Source: CAYJRR01 sp964372275 [NCBI: uncultured bacterium]
GTDB taxonomy: Bacteria; CAYJRR01
DNA length: 22,573 nucleotides
Assembly (NCBI GenBank): GCA_964372275.1
Contig: CAYJRR010000076.1
Coordinates: forward strand, 1 to 22,573
Direction: 5' to 3'
Shown: piece by piece, positions 12,157-19,209 of the stretch
How positions within the stretch are numbered: the first letter of the stretch is position 1
How the letters are laid out: every line of letters starts with the position of its first letter
Notes under the pieces: generated by a model
Seen by the model: only the letters and a program-made list of their open reading frames with translations
What the model was told of the DNA's origin: nothing
The model's database searches: none
Translations under genes and position numbers: made by a program

Positions 12157-14055
12157 TTACGGTGGTGCGTTGGCGGTTCGGCTCAACAGGCCGCCGGTGA
12201 GGGCGTCCAGATATCCGGTGATCTCCTGAATCCGCACTTCGAGCGACGCGCGGTCCTCGGAGTCGGAGGGAAGGGCCGCGAGGCGGGCGGCCATGTCGCG
12301 GCGCTCCCGCGCCAGCCGGGCGACCTTCGAAAGGCGCTTCGAGCGGTCGTCGGCGATCGACCGCAGGACCGCGTTCAGCCGCACACGCGCGGTCCCTTGC
12401 AGGAGCTCGTCGAATCGCCAGGAGAGGAGCACCAGGAAGCGGGACTCGCGGTTCAGGTCGTAGCTGGAGGGGAAGCGGCGCACCCCGAGCAGATTCCCCG
12501 ACTCGTCGCGGATCTCCGTGACGTCGACGAAGACGTCGTCGTCCCACGACCGGCGGAAGACGGCGCCGACCCGGGGAAGCAACCGGCTCCAGCGCGCGGC
12601 GCGCCTCCAGCCTCGGAGCGTCTCGCCGTCGGTGCCGGCGTAGCGGTCGGCCGCCAGCACCAGGTCCACGATCCGCGGTCCGACCGTCCGTGCCGCGATC
12701 GCGGCAACGGGGCCTTGCGCCCCGAGCTGGTGCAGGCCGAGCGCCGTCGCCGCCCAGAGCCGGTCGGATGCGGTGACGTCCTCCCCGAGCGCCAGCACGT
12801 CGGTCGACGGCAGACCGCGGTAGAGCTCGACGAAGGTCGCGCCGCCGTCGCGGGATTCGTGGACCGAGCGCGAAGTGGCGACGTAGAGGCGCGCCGGATC
12901 GCCGGCCGGCAGCACCACCGACCGGATGCGGGGGGACGAGAACTGCGCGACGCCGATCGGGACGGCCTCCTCCGGCGTGATCGCCCACAGGCCATCGGAC
13001 GTGCCCGCGAGGAGGCGCGAGGCCTCCCCCCGGGCGAAGGCGAGCGCGCGCACGTCGGCTCCGGCGAAGACCTTTCGCCAGGTGTCGCCGCCGTCGGTCG
13101 AGAGGAAGACCCCCTGCGGCGTGCCGGCGGCCACGGTCGAGCGCCGTTCGGGATCGACGACCACCGTCCGCACCTCGCCGGTGCCGACCTCCCCTTTGGC
13201 GTTGGTCCAACTCGAGCCGCCGTCGGCGGAAAGGAGCAGACCGGCGCCGGTCGCGATCAGCATCCGGTCCGGCTCGCCGGCCGAGGGGGCGACCGCGGTC
13301 GCATCGCGTTCCGCGTCGCCGACGCCGGCATGGAGCGGTACCCAGGTCGCTCCGGCATCGCCGCTGCGCCAGACGCCGGCGCGGGTCGCGGCGTAGGCCA
13401 ATCCGGGAAACGTCGGGTCCCAGACGAACTGGCGCACCGCCGCGACCCGCGCCGGCGCGACGCGTTCGTCGGCCTCGTCGTCGGCCGGACGCTCCTGCAC
13501 CAGCTCTTCGCGGCGTTCGCGCACCGCCTCGTCCGCCTCCTCCTCGGCGAGCCGCTCGGCCTCGTCCTCGCCCAGCACCTCCTCCAGCTCGTCGAAGACC
13601 TCCTGGAAGGTGTCCTGCCGCAGCTCGTCCAGCTCCTGCTGCGCGTCGTCGTCGAGCTCGTCGTCGGAGGCGGCGGCCCCGGCGGAATCGTCGCCGTCAC
13701 CGCCGGGATTCGCGGCGCCGCGCGCGCGCGCGAACGGGATGCGTGCCACCTCGGTCCAGGTGCGGCCGCCGTCGTCGCTGCGGTAGATCGTTCCGCGTCC
13801 GCCCGCCGCCAGGACGATCCGGGGGTCGGACGGGTTCATCGCCACCGCCGACAGCCGGTTCTCGCGGATCCCCGAACCCGACGGGCTCCACACCCGGGCG
13901 ATCTCCGGCGTCGCGGCGACAGTCGGACCGGGCGGCGCCGCCCAGGCGGTCCCGGCTGCGCCCCGAAGGAGAAGCGCCCCCGCCGTGACGAGGACGACGT
14001 CGACGGTTCGAAGGCCCCGTGCGACCGGAGATTGCGACCCGCGCCCACCGATCAC
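12157..14055 (-). CDS. Exported Asp-box (BNR) beta-propeller protein with acidic insert and C-terminal DALTGG module
   Basis: Predicted secreted or periplasmic protein of 632 residues. The GTG start at 14055 overlaps the nuclease-gene stop as GTGA and gives a signal peptide with hydrophobic core at about 18-38 (cleavage near AWA). Five Asp-box repeats mark propeller blades: SDDGGRTW (93-100), SGDAGATW (231-238), SADGGSSW (276-283), STDGGDTW (319-326) and SRDGGATF (401-408), as in sortilin/YCF48-like propellers. Between the first two, residues about 118-198 are an insert very rich in Asp and Glu that looks like a coiled coil. Residues 478-627 are a separate module ending LDALTGGLLSRT, paralogous to the next gene's product. 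The propeller probably binds a protein or polymer; no sialidase catalytic residues are evident, so I do not call it an enzyme. Confidence 0.85.
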   Translation of the reverse strand: MIGGRGSQSPVARGLRTVDVVLVTAGALLLRGAAGTAWAAPPGPTVAATPEIARVWSPSGSGIRENRLSAVAMNPSDPRIVLAAGGRGTIYRSDDGGRTWTEVARIPFARARGAANPGGDGDDSAGAAASDDELDDDAQQELDELRQDTFQEVFDELEEVLGEDEAERLAEEEADEAVRERREELVQERPADDEADERVAPARVAAVRQFVWDPTFPGLAYAATRAGVWRSGDAGATWVPLHAGVGDAERDATAVAPSAGEPDRMLIATGAGLLLSADGGSSWTNAKGEVGTGEVRTVVVDPERRSTVAAGTPQGVFLSTDGGDTWRKVFAGADVRALAFARGEASRLLAGTSDGLWAITPEEAVPIGVAQFSSPRIRSVVLPAGDPARLYVATSRSVHESRDGGATFVELYRGLPSTDVLALGEDVTASDRLWAATALGLHQLGAQGPVAAIAARTVGPRIVDLVLAADRYAGTDGETLRGWRRAARWSRLLPRVGAVFRRSWDDDVFVDVTEIRDESGNLLGVRRFPSSYDLNRESRFLVLLSWRFDELLQGTARVRLNAVLRSIADDRSKRLSKVARLARERRDMAARLAALPSDSEDRASLEVRIQEITGYLDALTGGLLSRTANAPP

Positions 14056-14591
14056 GGCGCCGCCTCCCGCAGGTCGCACCCTCCGCAGTCGCGCCACAGC
14101 CCACGCTTCGCGGCGCGGGCCCCGTCCTCGAGCGCCTGCAGGTAGGTCCGCTTCGTCTCGCCGTTGGGAGGGATCACCAGCACGCAGGCCGTCCCCTCCG
14201 CGAGCAGCGTCCCGTTCATGAACTCATCGCCGAGGTAGACCCAGGCCAGCGTCCGGCCGAACGAGTCCTCGCGCACCAGGTCGTACTCGAGCCGCACCTT
14301 CCTCCCGGCGATCCGCTCCGAAAGGTAGTTGAACGACTCGTCCCCGTAGCACTCCTCCGGCGCGCTTCGCTCCGGAGCATCGAGCCCCAGCAGCCGAACC
14401 CGTTCCCCCCCCTCGAGCTGGAAGGTGTCCCCGTCCAGGACGAGCTGGACCTTCTTCCCGCCGGCCCCCTCCTCCATGCACCCGGCGGCCAGCAGCGCGG
14501 CGAGCGGGATCGGCAGCGCTCCGAGACGGCGGAGCCGGGCGGGCCCGCGTCGCGGGCGGGTGGTGTGGAGGCGACGAATGGAGGGTTTCAC
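14052..14591 (-). CDS. Thermonuclease (SNase-like) lipoprotein
   Basis: Staphylococcal-nuclease-like domain, expected to be a calcium-dependent phosphodiesterase acting on DNA or RNA outside the cytoplasm. The N terminus is Arg-rich, followed by a hydrophobic stretch and LLAAGC, a lipoprotein-like cleavage site with Cys38. The catalytic pattern is complete: VLDGDTFQL with Asp53 and Asp55, VRLLGLDAPE with Arg66, Asp71 and Glu74, and DSFGRTLAWVYL with Arg113, matching the Arg-Asp-Glu-Arg set of micrococcal nuclease. The closing GLWRDCGGC is like other bacterial thermonuclease homologues. The start is GTG at 14589-14591 with a weak ribosome site. It lies 69 bp after the PilZ-like/TPR gene and overlaps the propeller gene by four bases. 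Confidence 0.92.
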   Translation of the reverse strand: MKPSIRRLHTTRPRRGPARLRRLGALPIPLAALLAAGCMEEGAGGKKVQLVLDGDTFQLEGGERVRLLGLDAPERSAPEECYGDESFNYLSERIAGRKVRLEYDLVREDSFGRTLAWVYLGDEFMNGTLLAEGTACVLVIPPNGETKRTYLQALEDGARAAKRGLWRDCGGCDLREAAP

Positions 14592-14660
14592 GCGAGCGGG
14601 GCCGAGGGTAGAACGACCGCAATCGGTGCGTCCAGCCCGGGGGACGGCGACCCGCCGCCG

Positions 14661-15743
14661 TCACTTCGGCGCGGCGTAGACCCAGATGAAGTCGCGGCGT
14701 ACCGTCGCCAGGACCAGCGCCCTGGAGTCGACGACGAACAGGTCGCTGATCGTCGGTCGGTCGCGGCGGAGAGTTCCCGCCAGCTTCACGATCCGCTCCC
14801 GTTGGTCGGTCAGCTTGCGCCAGGGGCTCCCGGGCGAGCCGTTGACGCGGACGTAGACGCGACCGTCGAGGATCCACATCCGCTCGATCGGAAGCAGGTC
14901 GAGGAACGGTGCGGGATCGATCTCGGGCACGGCGGCGCTTCGAGTATGGAGATCGTAGACCCACTCAGCGTAGGCCCCGACCAGGAGCGTGACGGCCATC
15001 GAAAGGGGCCGCAGCGCCCGCCGGACCCGCGGCCAGCGCTCGGGCCGCTTCTCGCGTCTCTTCTTCCCCTTGATCGCGGGGACCGGTTGCAGGGGCACCG
15101 GCTTCGGCGCGTTCTTCGCCACCCGGGGCTCGAGATTCTTCACCAACGCGGTGAAGACCGGATCCTTGGGGCGGAGCTCCAGCGCCCTTTTCGCGTGCTT
15201 CATCGCGTCTTCGACGTTGCCGGCGCCGTCGGAGAGCAGCCGTCCCTTGAGGCCGTGCAGGTCGGCCTTGTTGTCGTCGATCGCCAGCGCCTCGTCGACG
15301 CAGCGGATCGCCTCGGCGAAGTTCTTCTGCAGGTCGGCGTCGAGCGCGTTGTAGATCCAGTCCTGGATCGTCGGCGCGGGCGGACCGTAGACCGGAGGCG
15401 GCGGAGGCTTCGGCGGCAGGATCGAGTCGACGTAGGCGGTCAGCCGCGTGCGCGCCGCGACGACGGGCGGCGCGAATCGCAGCTCCAGGCTCCAACGCCG
15501 GTCCTCGGTCGGGTGCACGCCGATCACCAGGCACTCGACCGGCAGCTCCTCCTGGGTCTTGGGATGGACCAGCACCACCTTGATCCGCATACCCGCCGGG
15601 CGGATCTGGGTGCCGGTGACGGTGCAGCCCTCGTTGGTGAGGAGGGTCGCCTTGGCGGCGTTGTTCTCCTTGACGTCGGCGTAGCGCGCGTCGAGCACGA
15701 GCTCGGAGGGCGCGGACTCGAGGTCGGGGGGGGCGGAGGTCAT
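14661..15743 (-). CDS. PilZ-like/TPR membrane protein, function unknown
   Basis: A 360-residue protein with four visible parts. Residues about 12-105 look like a PilZ-type beta barrel, but the c-di-GMP motif (RxxxR and D/NxSxxG) is not visible, so any nucleotide binding is doubtful. A Pro-rich linker (109-124) leads to TPR-like helices (about 126-200, for example FAEAIRCVDEALAIDD and AMKHAKRALELRPKDP). A strongly basic stretch (226-246) precedes one hydrophobic segment (about 248-263), implying cytoplasmic N-terminal domains and an extracytoplasmic C-terminal domain of about 95 residues. The ATG overlaps the prepilin-gene stop (TGATG, 15741-15745), so the two are translationally coupled and likely work together. 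An assembly or scaffold role for a pilus or secretion apparatus is inference. Confidence 0.75.
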   Translation of the reverse strand: MTSAPPDLESAPSELVLDARYADVKENNAAKATLLTNEGCTVTGTQIRPAGMRIKVVLVHPKTQEELPVECLVIGVHPTEDRRWSLELRFAPPVVAARTRLTAYVDSILPPKPPPPPVYGPPAPTIQDWIYNALDADLQKNFAEAIRCVDEALAIDDNKADLHGLKGRLLSDGAGNVEDAMKHAKRALELRPKDPVFTALVKNLEPRVAKNAPKPVPLQPVPAIKGKKRREKRPERWPRVRRALRPLSMAVTLLVGAYAEWVYDLHTRSAAVPEIDPAPFLDLLPIERMWILDGRVYVRVNGSPGSPWRKLTDQRERIVKLAGTLRRDRPTISDLFVVDSRALVLATVRRDFIWVYAAPK

Positions 15744-16270
15744 CAATCGGCGGTCATGTCGTTCACGACGTGGACCGGCGCGCCGTCCTTTCCCATCGTC
15801 CAGACGTCCAGGCGCAGATCGCCGTCGAGGTTGGCCACCGCTCCCACCCGGTACGCCTTCTCGCTCGCGTAGGTATCCGGCGGCAAATCGGTGTAGGTGA
15901 GCGGGATCCCCGGGGCGACGACCATGTTGATCGTCGGGAAGCTGTGCGGCGCGTAGGCGGCGAACTCCGACGTGTCGTTGATCCCGGAGGCGTCGGGCGA
16001 TTCGTCGGAGACGAAGCCGTAGAGGTAGCGCGGCCGGCCCATCGGCTTCCACGCGATCTCGCCCAGGTTGTCGGTGTAGATCCCGTAGTCGGTGAAGACG
16101 GTCGATTGGGCGATCTTGAACGCCGCCAGCTCGGCCTTCACCTCGGTCTGGAGCGCGCGCGTGCGCTCCGCCAGGAAGCGCGGGAGGTAGATCGTTCCGA
16201 CCACCCCGAGCAGGCTCAATCCGATCAACACCTCGACGAGGGTGATCCCGTCCTGGCGTCGAAGGACCAT
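15743..16270 (-). CDS. Type IV prepilin-like / pseudopilin protein
   Basis: Prepilin-family protein of 175 residues. From ATG 16270 the sequence is MVLRRQDG then ITLVEVLIGLSLLGVVG, a short basic leader, prepilin-peptidase site Gly8/Ile9, Glu13 at mature position +5, and a hydrophobic helix. This correct geometry is why I reject the in-frame ATG at 16297. The C-terminal domain contains tyrosine- and proline-rich loops and ends NLDGDLRLDVWTMGKDGAPV, like the last strands of type IV pilin or GspG-like proteins. It is the first gene of the envelope cluster, coupled to the PilZ-like/TPR gene. No peptidase, secretion ATPase or platform gene is in the window, so it must use machinery encoded elsewhere. 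Whether it is a pilus subunit or a minor pseudopilin is unclear. Confidence 0.88.
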   Translation of the reverse strand: MVLRRQDGITLVEVLIGLSLLGVVGTIYLPRFLAERTRALQTEVKAELAAFKIAQSTVFTDYGIYTDNLGEIAWKPMGRPRYLYGFVSDESPDASGINDTSEFAAYAPHSFPTINMVVAPGIPLTYTDLPPDTYASEKAYRVGAVANLDGDLRLDVWTMGKDGAPVHVVNDMTAD

Positions 16271-16341
16271 CGCGTTTCCAAGGATACCATGGGGCATCGG
16301 CGCCCGTCGCCGTAAGCCGGCAACATGGTTGGCCTATTTCC

Positions 16342-16371
16342 TTTACCCTGCGGCCCATGCGGGGCTAGGAT
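16342..16371 (+). promoter_or_regulatory. Possible sigma-70-type promoter for the FHA activator gene
   Basis: TTTACC (16342-16347) and TAGGAT (16366-16371) are separated by 18 bp, each matching four of six consensus bases. They sit about 60 bp upstream of the TTG start. The palindrome at 16375-16392 would fall around the transcription start, which suits an operator. The match is modest in GC-rich DNA, so confidence is low. Confidence 0.28.
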
Positions 16372-16374
16372 GAT

Positions 16375-16392
16375 CGGGACATCGATGTCCCG
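16375..16392. promoter_or_regulatory. 18-bp perfect palindrome, candidate operator
   Basis: CGGGACATCGATGTCCCG is a perfect 18-bp palindrome in the divergent spacer between the prepilin cluster and the FHA activator gene, ending 38 bp before the activator's TTG. A further half-site TGTCCC occurs at 16403-16408, 17 bp downstream of the palindrome's own TGTCCC (16386-16391). Symmetric sites like this suit a homodimeric helix-turn-helix protein, possibly the activator itself through its Fis-type domain. The palindrome is seen directly; binding is inferred. Confidence 0.5.
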
Positions 16393-16430
16393 CTTGGGGC
16401 TTTGTCCCTCGAAGGGGGAGAGAGGCGCGA

Positions 16431-17858
16431 TTGGAAAATCCCGATTCGATCGACGAAGAGAAGAAGAGCGAGGAGTACGACGAGGTCACCAAGGTCACCT
16501 ACCTCGACGGCAAGCCCAAAGAGATCTTCATCCGCAAGGGCAAGCTGGAGGTGATCGACGGCCCCGACAAGGGGAAGACGCTGTCGATCGACCGCAACGT
16601 GATCCGCGTCGGATCGAAGGAGACCAACGACCTGGCGCTGTCGGACGGGACGGTCTCCCGCCATCACTTCGAGATCGAGCAACTCAAGAACGGCTACCTG
16701 CTGCGGGACCTGGAGTCGACCAACGGGACCTACGTCGAAGGTCTCAAGGTCCGCGAGGTCTTCCTCAAGCCCAACTCGACGATCCAGGTCGGCGACACGG
16801 CGATCCGGTTCTACTCCGCCGACGAGAAGGTGAAGATCGTCCCGTCGAAGGAGGAGCGGTTCGGGGACATGATCGGCCGGTCCCAGAAGATGCGGGAGAT
16901 CTTTGGCCTCCTGGAGAAGATCGCGCCGACCGACGTCACCTGCGTGATCATGGGGGAGACCGGCACCGGGAAGGAGCTGGTCGCCAAGGCGATCCATTAC
17001 AACTCGCGGCGGGCGAAGAAGCCCTTCATCGTCTTCGACTGCGGCAGCGTGCCGCCCACCCTGATCGAGAGCGAGCTCTTCGGGCACGAGAAGGGCTCGT
17101 TCACCGGGGCGGTGATGTCGAGGCCCGGCGTGTTCGAGCTGGCCGACGGCGGCACCATCTTCCTGGACGAGATGGGGGAGCTCGGCCTCGACATGCAGCC
17201 GAAGCTCTTGCGCGTGCTCGAGCAGCGCGAGTCGCGCCGGGTCGGCGCCAACCGCTCGACCAAGGTCGACGTGCGGGTGATCGCCGCGACCAACCGCGAC
17301 CTCAAGGAGGAGGTGCGGCAGGGGCGGTTTCGCGAGGACCTCTTCTTCCGCCTCTCGGTTGTGTCGCTGACGCTGCCGCCGTTGCGCGAGCGCAAGGACG
17401 ACATCGTGCCGATCGTGAAGCACATCCTCGGCAAGAGCGCCTTCAACAAGGACAAGGATGGGAAGCAGAAGGTCAGCCAGATCTCCCCCGAGGCGGAGGC
17501 GGTTCTCACCGGGTACGACTGGCCGGGCAACGTGCGCGAGCTGCACAACGTGGTGGAGCGGGCGGTCAGCTTCTGCGAAGGGGACACGATCCAGGGGAAG
17601 GACATCCCCGATCACATGCGGATGAAGTCGGAGGGCGGCTCGGGGATCGCCGGGGGCGAGGTCCCGCCGGTCGACAGCTCCCTTCCGTTCAAGGAGGCCA
17701 AGGACAAGCTGCTCGACGCCTTCGAGCGCGAGTACCTGATCGACCTCCTCCGCCGGAACGACAAGAATATTTCCAAGGCGGCGAAGGAGGCGGAGATCGA
17801 CCGCAAGTCGATCTCCCGGCTCCTGAAGAAGCACGGCATCCGCCTGGCCGAGATCTGA
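16431..17858 (+). CDS. FHA-domain sigma-54-dependent transcriptional activator
   Basis: Cytosolic activator of 475 residues in which an N-terminal forkhead-associated domain (about 36-128) replaces a receiver domain. The phosphothreonine-binding signature is present: VGSKETND, then VSRHHFEI, then ESTNGTYVEG. Input is therefore expected from a Ser/Thr kinase rather than a histidine kinase, as in myxobacterial FHA activators. The AAA+ domain (about 145-385) has Walker A GETGTGKE (175-182), GSFTGA in place of GAFTGA (222-227), Walker B GGTIFLDEMGE (240-250) and WPGNVRELHNVV. The C-terminal helix-turn-helix ends IDRKSISRLLKKHG. The start is TTG at 16431 with AGAGG five bases upstream. It is divergent from the envelope cluster, a layout typical of a dedicated regulator. 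Confidence 0.94.
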   Translation: MENPDSIDEEKKSEEYDEVTKVTYLDGKPKEIFIRKGKLEVIDGPDKGKTLSIDRNVIRVGSKETNDLALSDGTVSRHHFEIEQLKNGYLLRDLESTNGTYVEGLKVREVFLKPNSTIQVGDTAIRFYSADEKVKIVPSKEERFGDMIGRSQKMREIFGLLEKIAPTDVTCVIMGETGTGKELVAKAIHYNSRRAKKPFIVFDCGSVPPTLIESELFGHEKGSFTGAVMSRPGVFELADGGTIFLDEMGELGLDMQPKLLRVLEQRESRRVGANRSTKVDVRVIAATNRDLKEEVRQGRFREDLFFRLSVVSLTLPPLRERKDDIVPIVKHILGKSAFNKDKDGKQKVSQISPEAEAVLTGYDWPGNVRELHNVVERAVSFCEGDTIQGKDIPDHMRMKSEGGSGIAGGEVPPVDSSLPFKEAKDKLLDAFEREYLIDLLRRNDKNISKAAKEAEIDRKSISRLLKKHGIRLAEI

Positions 17859-17896
17859 CCCGGCCGGCGGTCGCTCCGGCGCTTCTTGTTCGGACG

Positions 17897-18361
17897 ATGT
17901 GCTACACCGTCGGGGTGGGTTGGCTCTTCCTGTTGTTCACCCTGGTGCCGCTCCTGGAGATCGGGGGGCTGGCGTTCGTCGGCGCGCGGCTCGGCTTCGC
18001 GGCGACGCTCGGTCTTCTGATCCTCTCGGGATTGGTCGGCTCGTGGTTCGCCCGGCGCGAGGGGTTGCGGGTCTTCCGGTCGTGGCAGCGCTCGCTCGCC
18101 GAGGGGCGGGTGCCGGAGCAGGGGCTGCTCGACGGGCTCTTGGTGCTGGTCGGCGGGGTGCTGATGGTGACGCCCGGGTTCTTCACCGACCTGATGGGCC
18201 TGGCGTTGATCGTGCCGCCGACGCGCGCGATCGCGGGCGCCGGCGTGCGTCGCTGGATCGAGCGGCGGATCGCGTCCGGGACGATCCGGGTGGTGCGATT
18301 CGGCGCCGAGAAGCCTCACTCCGACGTGGTTCGCGGTCGGGTCGTTCCCGACGACCCGTGA
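17897..18361 (+). CDS. fxsA: FxsA-family membrane protein
   Basis: Integral inner-membrane protein of 154 residues. FxsA was named because its overproduction in E. coli relieves F-plasmid exclusion of phage T7; its normal role is unknown. Family features are FTLVPLLEIGGLAFVG (14-29), a second helix LGFAATLGLLILSGLVGS (32-49) followed by WFARREGLRVF, and a hydrophobic hairpin (about 77-107) containing TPGFFTDLMGLALIVPPTR. The tail after 117 is basic and cytoplasmic. ATG 17897 is taken as the start, although no strong ribosome site is seen; GTG at 17915 is an alternative. It begins 38 bp after the FHA gene and ends one base before the divIVA stop on the opposite strand. Confidence 0.9.
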   Translation: MCYTVGVGWLFLLFTLVPLLEIGGLAFVGARLGFAATLGLLILSGLVGSWFARREGLRVFRSWQRSLAEGRVPEQGLLDGLLVLVGGVLMVTPGFFTDLMGLALIVPPTRAIAGAGVRRWIERRIASGTIRVVRFGAEKPHSDVVRGRVVPDDP

Positions 18362-18362
18362 C

Positions 18363-18893
18363 TTACGCGGTCTCGGCGTCGCCGGCGGTCTTCTTCTTCT
18401 TGGTGAGGAACTGCACCCGCTCGTCGCGGCGGGTCTGTTCCTCGCTCGCCTCGACGGTCACGTCGAGGAGCTTCCGGTGGGAGTCGAGGAGCGACTTGAG
18501 CGACGACTCGTAGGTCGCCCGCTGGCGGCGCAGCTCGTTGATCTCCTCGACCACTGCCACCAGCCGGGCGTGGGCCCCCTGGATGATCTTGTCGGCCTGA
18601 AGCTGCGCTTCGGTGAGGACGATCTCGGCGTCCTTCTTGGCGTTGACCTTGATCTCCTCGCTGATCCGCTGCGCCGTCATCATCGTGTCCTTGAGCGTCT
18701 GTTCCCGCTCGCGGTACTCCTCGATCTCGGTCAGCCGGCGCTTCAGCTCGTCCTTGAGGGCGTTGTTCTCGCGGACCAGCTCCTCGATGTCGGCGCGGAC
18801 CACTTCGAGGAACTGGTCGACCTCGTCGGGATCGAGTCCCCGGAAGGCCTTTCCGAACTGCTTCTGGCGGATCTCGAGCGGGGTGATGCGCAT
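18363..18893 (-). CDS. divIVA: DivIVA-domain coiled-coil protein
   Basis: DivIVA-type scaffold of 176 residues, predicted to bind curved membrane and organise cell poles or division sites. The N-terminal lipid-binding domain reads ITPLEIRQKQFGKAFRGLDP then DEVDQFLEVV, with the typical Phe17-Arg18-Gly19 loop. A long coiled coil follows (about 29-150), with the conserved stretch AQRISEEIKVNAKKDAEIVL and then AQLQADKII. The tail is basic, then acidic. It is the last gene of the minus-strand unit, 25 bp after yggT, matching the yggS-proC-yggT-divIVA order seen in many bacteria. Target proteins are not predictable from the sequence. Confidence 0.93.
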   Translation of the reverse strand: MRITPLEIRQKQFGKAFRGLDPDEVDQFLEVVRADIEELVRENNALKDELKRRLTEIEEYREREQTLKDTMMTAQRISEEIKVNAKKDAEIVLTEAQLQADKIIQGAHARLVAVVEEINELRRQRATYESSLKSLLDSHRKLLDVTVEASEEQTRRDERVQFLTKKKKTAGDAETA

Positions 18894-18918
18894 GGAAGAA
18901 CGCTCCCGGGCTCCGGGT

Positions 18919-19209
18919 TCACGTCGCGACGAGCGCGATCCGTTCGATCAGATCGACGAGCAACTTCCCCACCAAGTCTATCAAAAGGAGCAGCACGATC
19001 GGCGTGAAATCGACCATCCCCGCCTGCAGGAACGGCAGGTAGCGGCGCACCAGGGCATAGGCCGGCTCGGTGGTATTGCGGACGAATCGTACCGCCGGGT
19101 GGTACGGGTTGGGACGGATCCAGGAGAGGATCACGCTCGCCAGCACCAGCATCGTCGCCAGGAAGGTGACGAGCTGGACCAGCTCGCGAACCAGGATCAG
19201 CGCGGTCAT
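18919..19209 (-). CDS. yggT: YggT-family integral membrane protein
   Basis: Small membrane protein of 96 residues holding a single YggT repeat. It has two hydrophobic segments (about 5-30 and 66-88) separated by the family motif SWIRPNPYHPAVRFVRNTTE followed by PAYALVRRYLP. The exact function of YggT proteins is not settled; they are linked to membrane organisation, ion homeostasis and division through their neighbourhood. The ATG at 19207-19209 overlaps the proC stop as ATGA (19206-19209), so it is translationally coupled. The frame is open further upstream to 19659, but that part overlies proC and has no YggT features. Confidence 0.92.
   Translation of the reverse strand: MTALILVRELVQLVTFLATMLVLASVILSWIRPNPYHPAVRFVRNTTEPAYALVRRYLPFLQAGMVDFTPIVLLLLIDLVGKLLVDLIERIALVAT

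Noticed and set aside
11443-14145. A 900-codon plus-strand open frame opposite the envelope cluster.
   Set aside because: No recognisable domain and a composition of a GC-rich shadow frame; the minus strand has coherent signal peptides, Asp-boxes and the DALTGG modules.
14697-15710. Functional c-di-GMP receptor (PilZ) in the TPR membrane protein.
   Set aside because: The fold resemblance is weak and the RxxxR and D/NxSxxG ligand motifs are not present, so I describe it only as PilZ-like.
16319-16334. Sigma-54-like -24/-12 promoter (GG...TTGC) on the minus strand upstream of the prepilin gene.
   Set aside because: TTGC is perfect, but there are 11 rather than 10 bases between the GG and GC dinucleotides, a spacing that normally abolishes sigma-54 recognition. 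Worth testing only if the -12/-24 rule is relaxed in this lineage.
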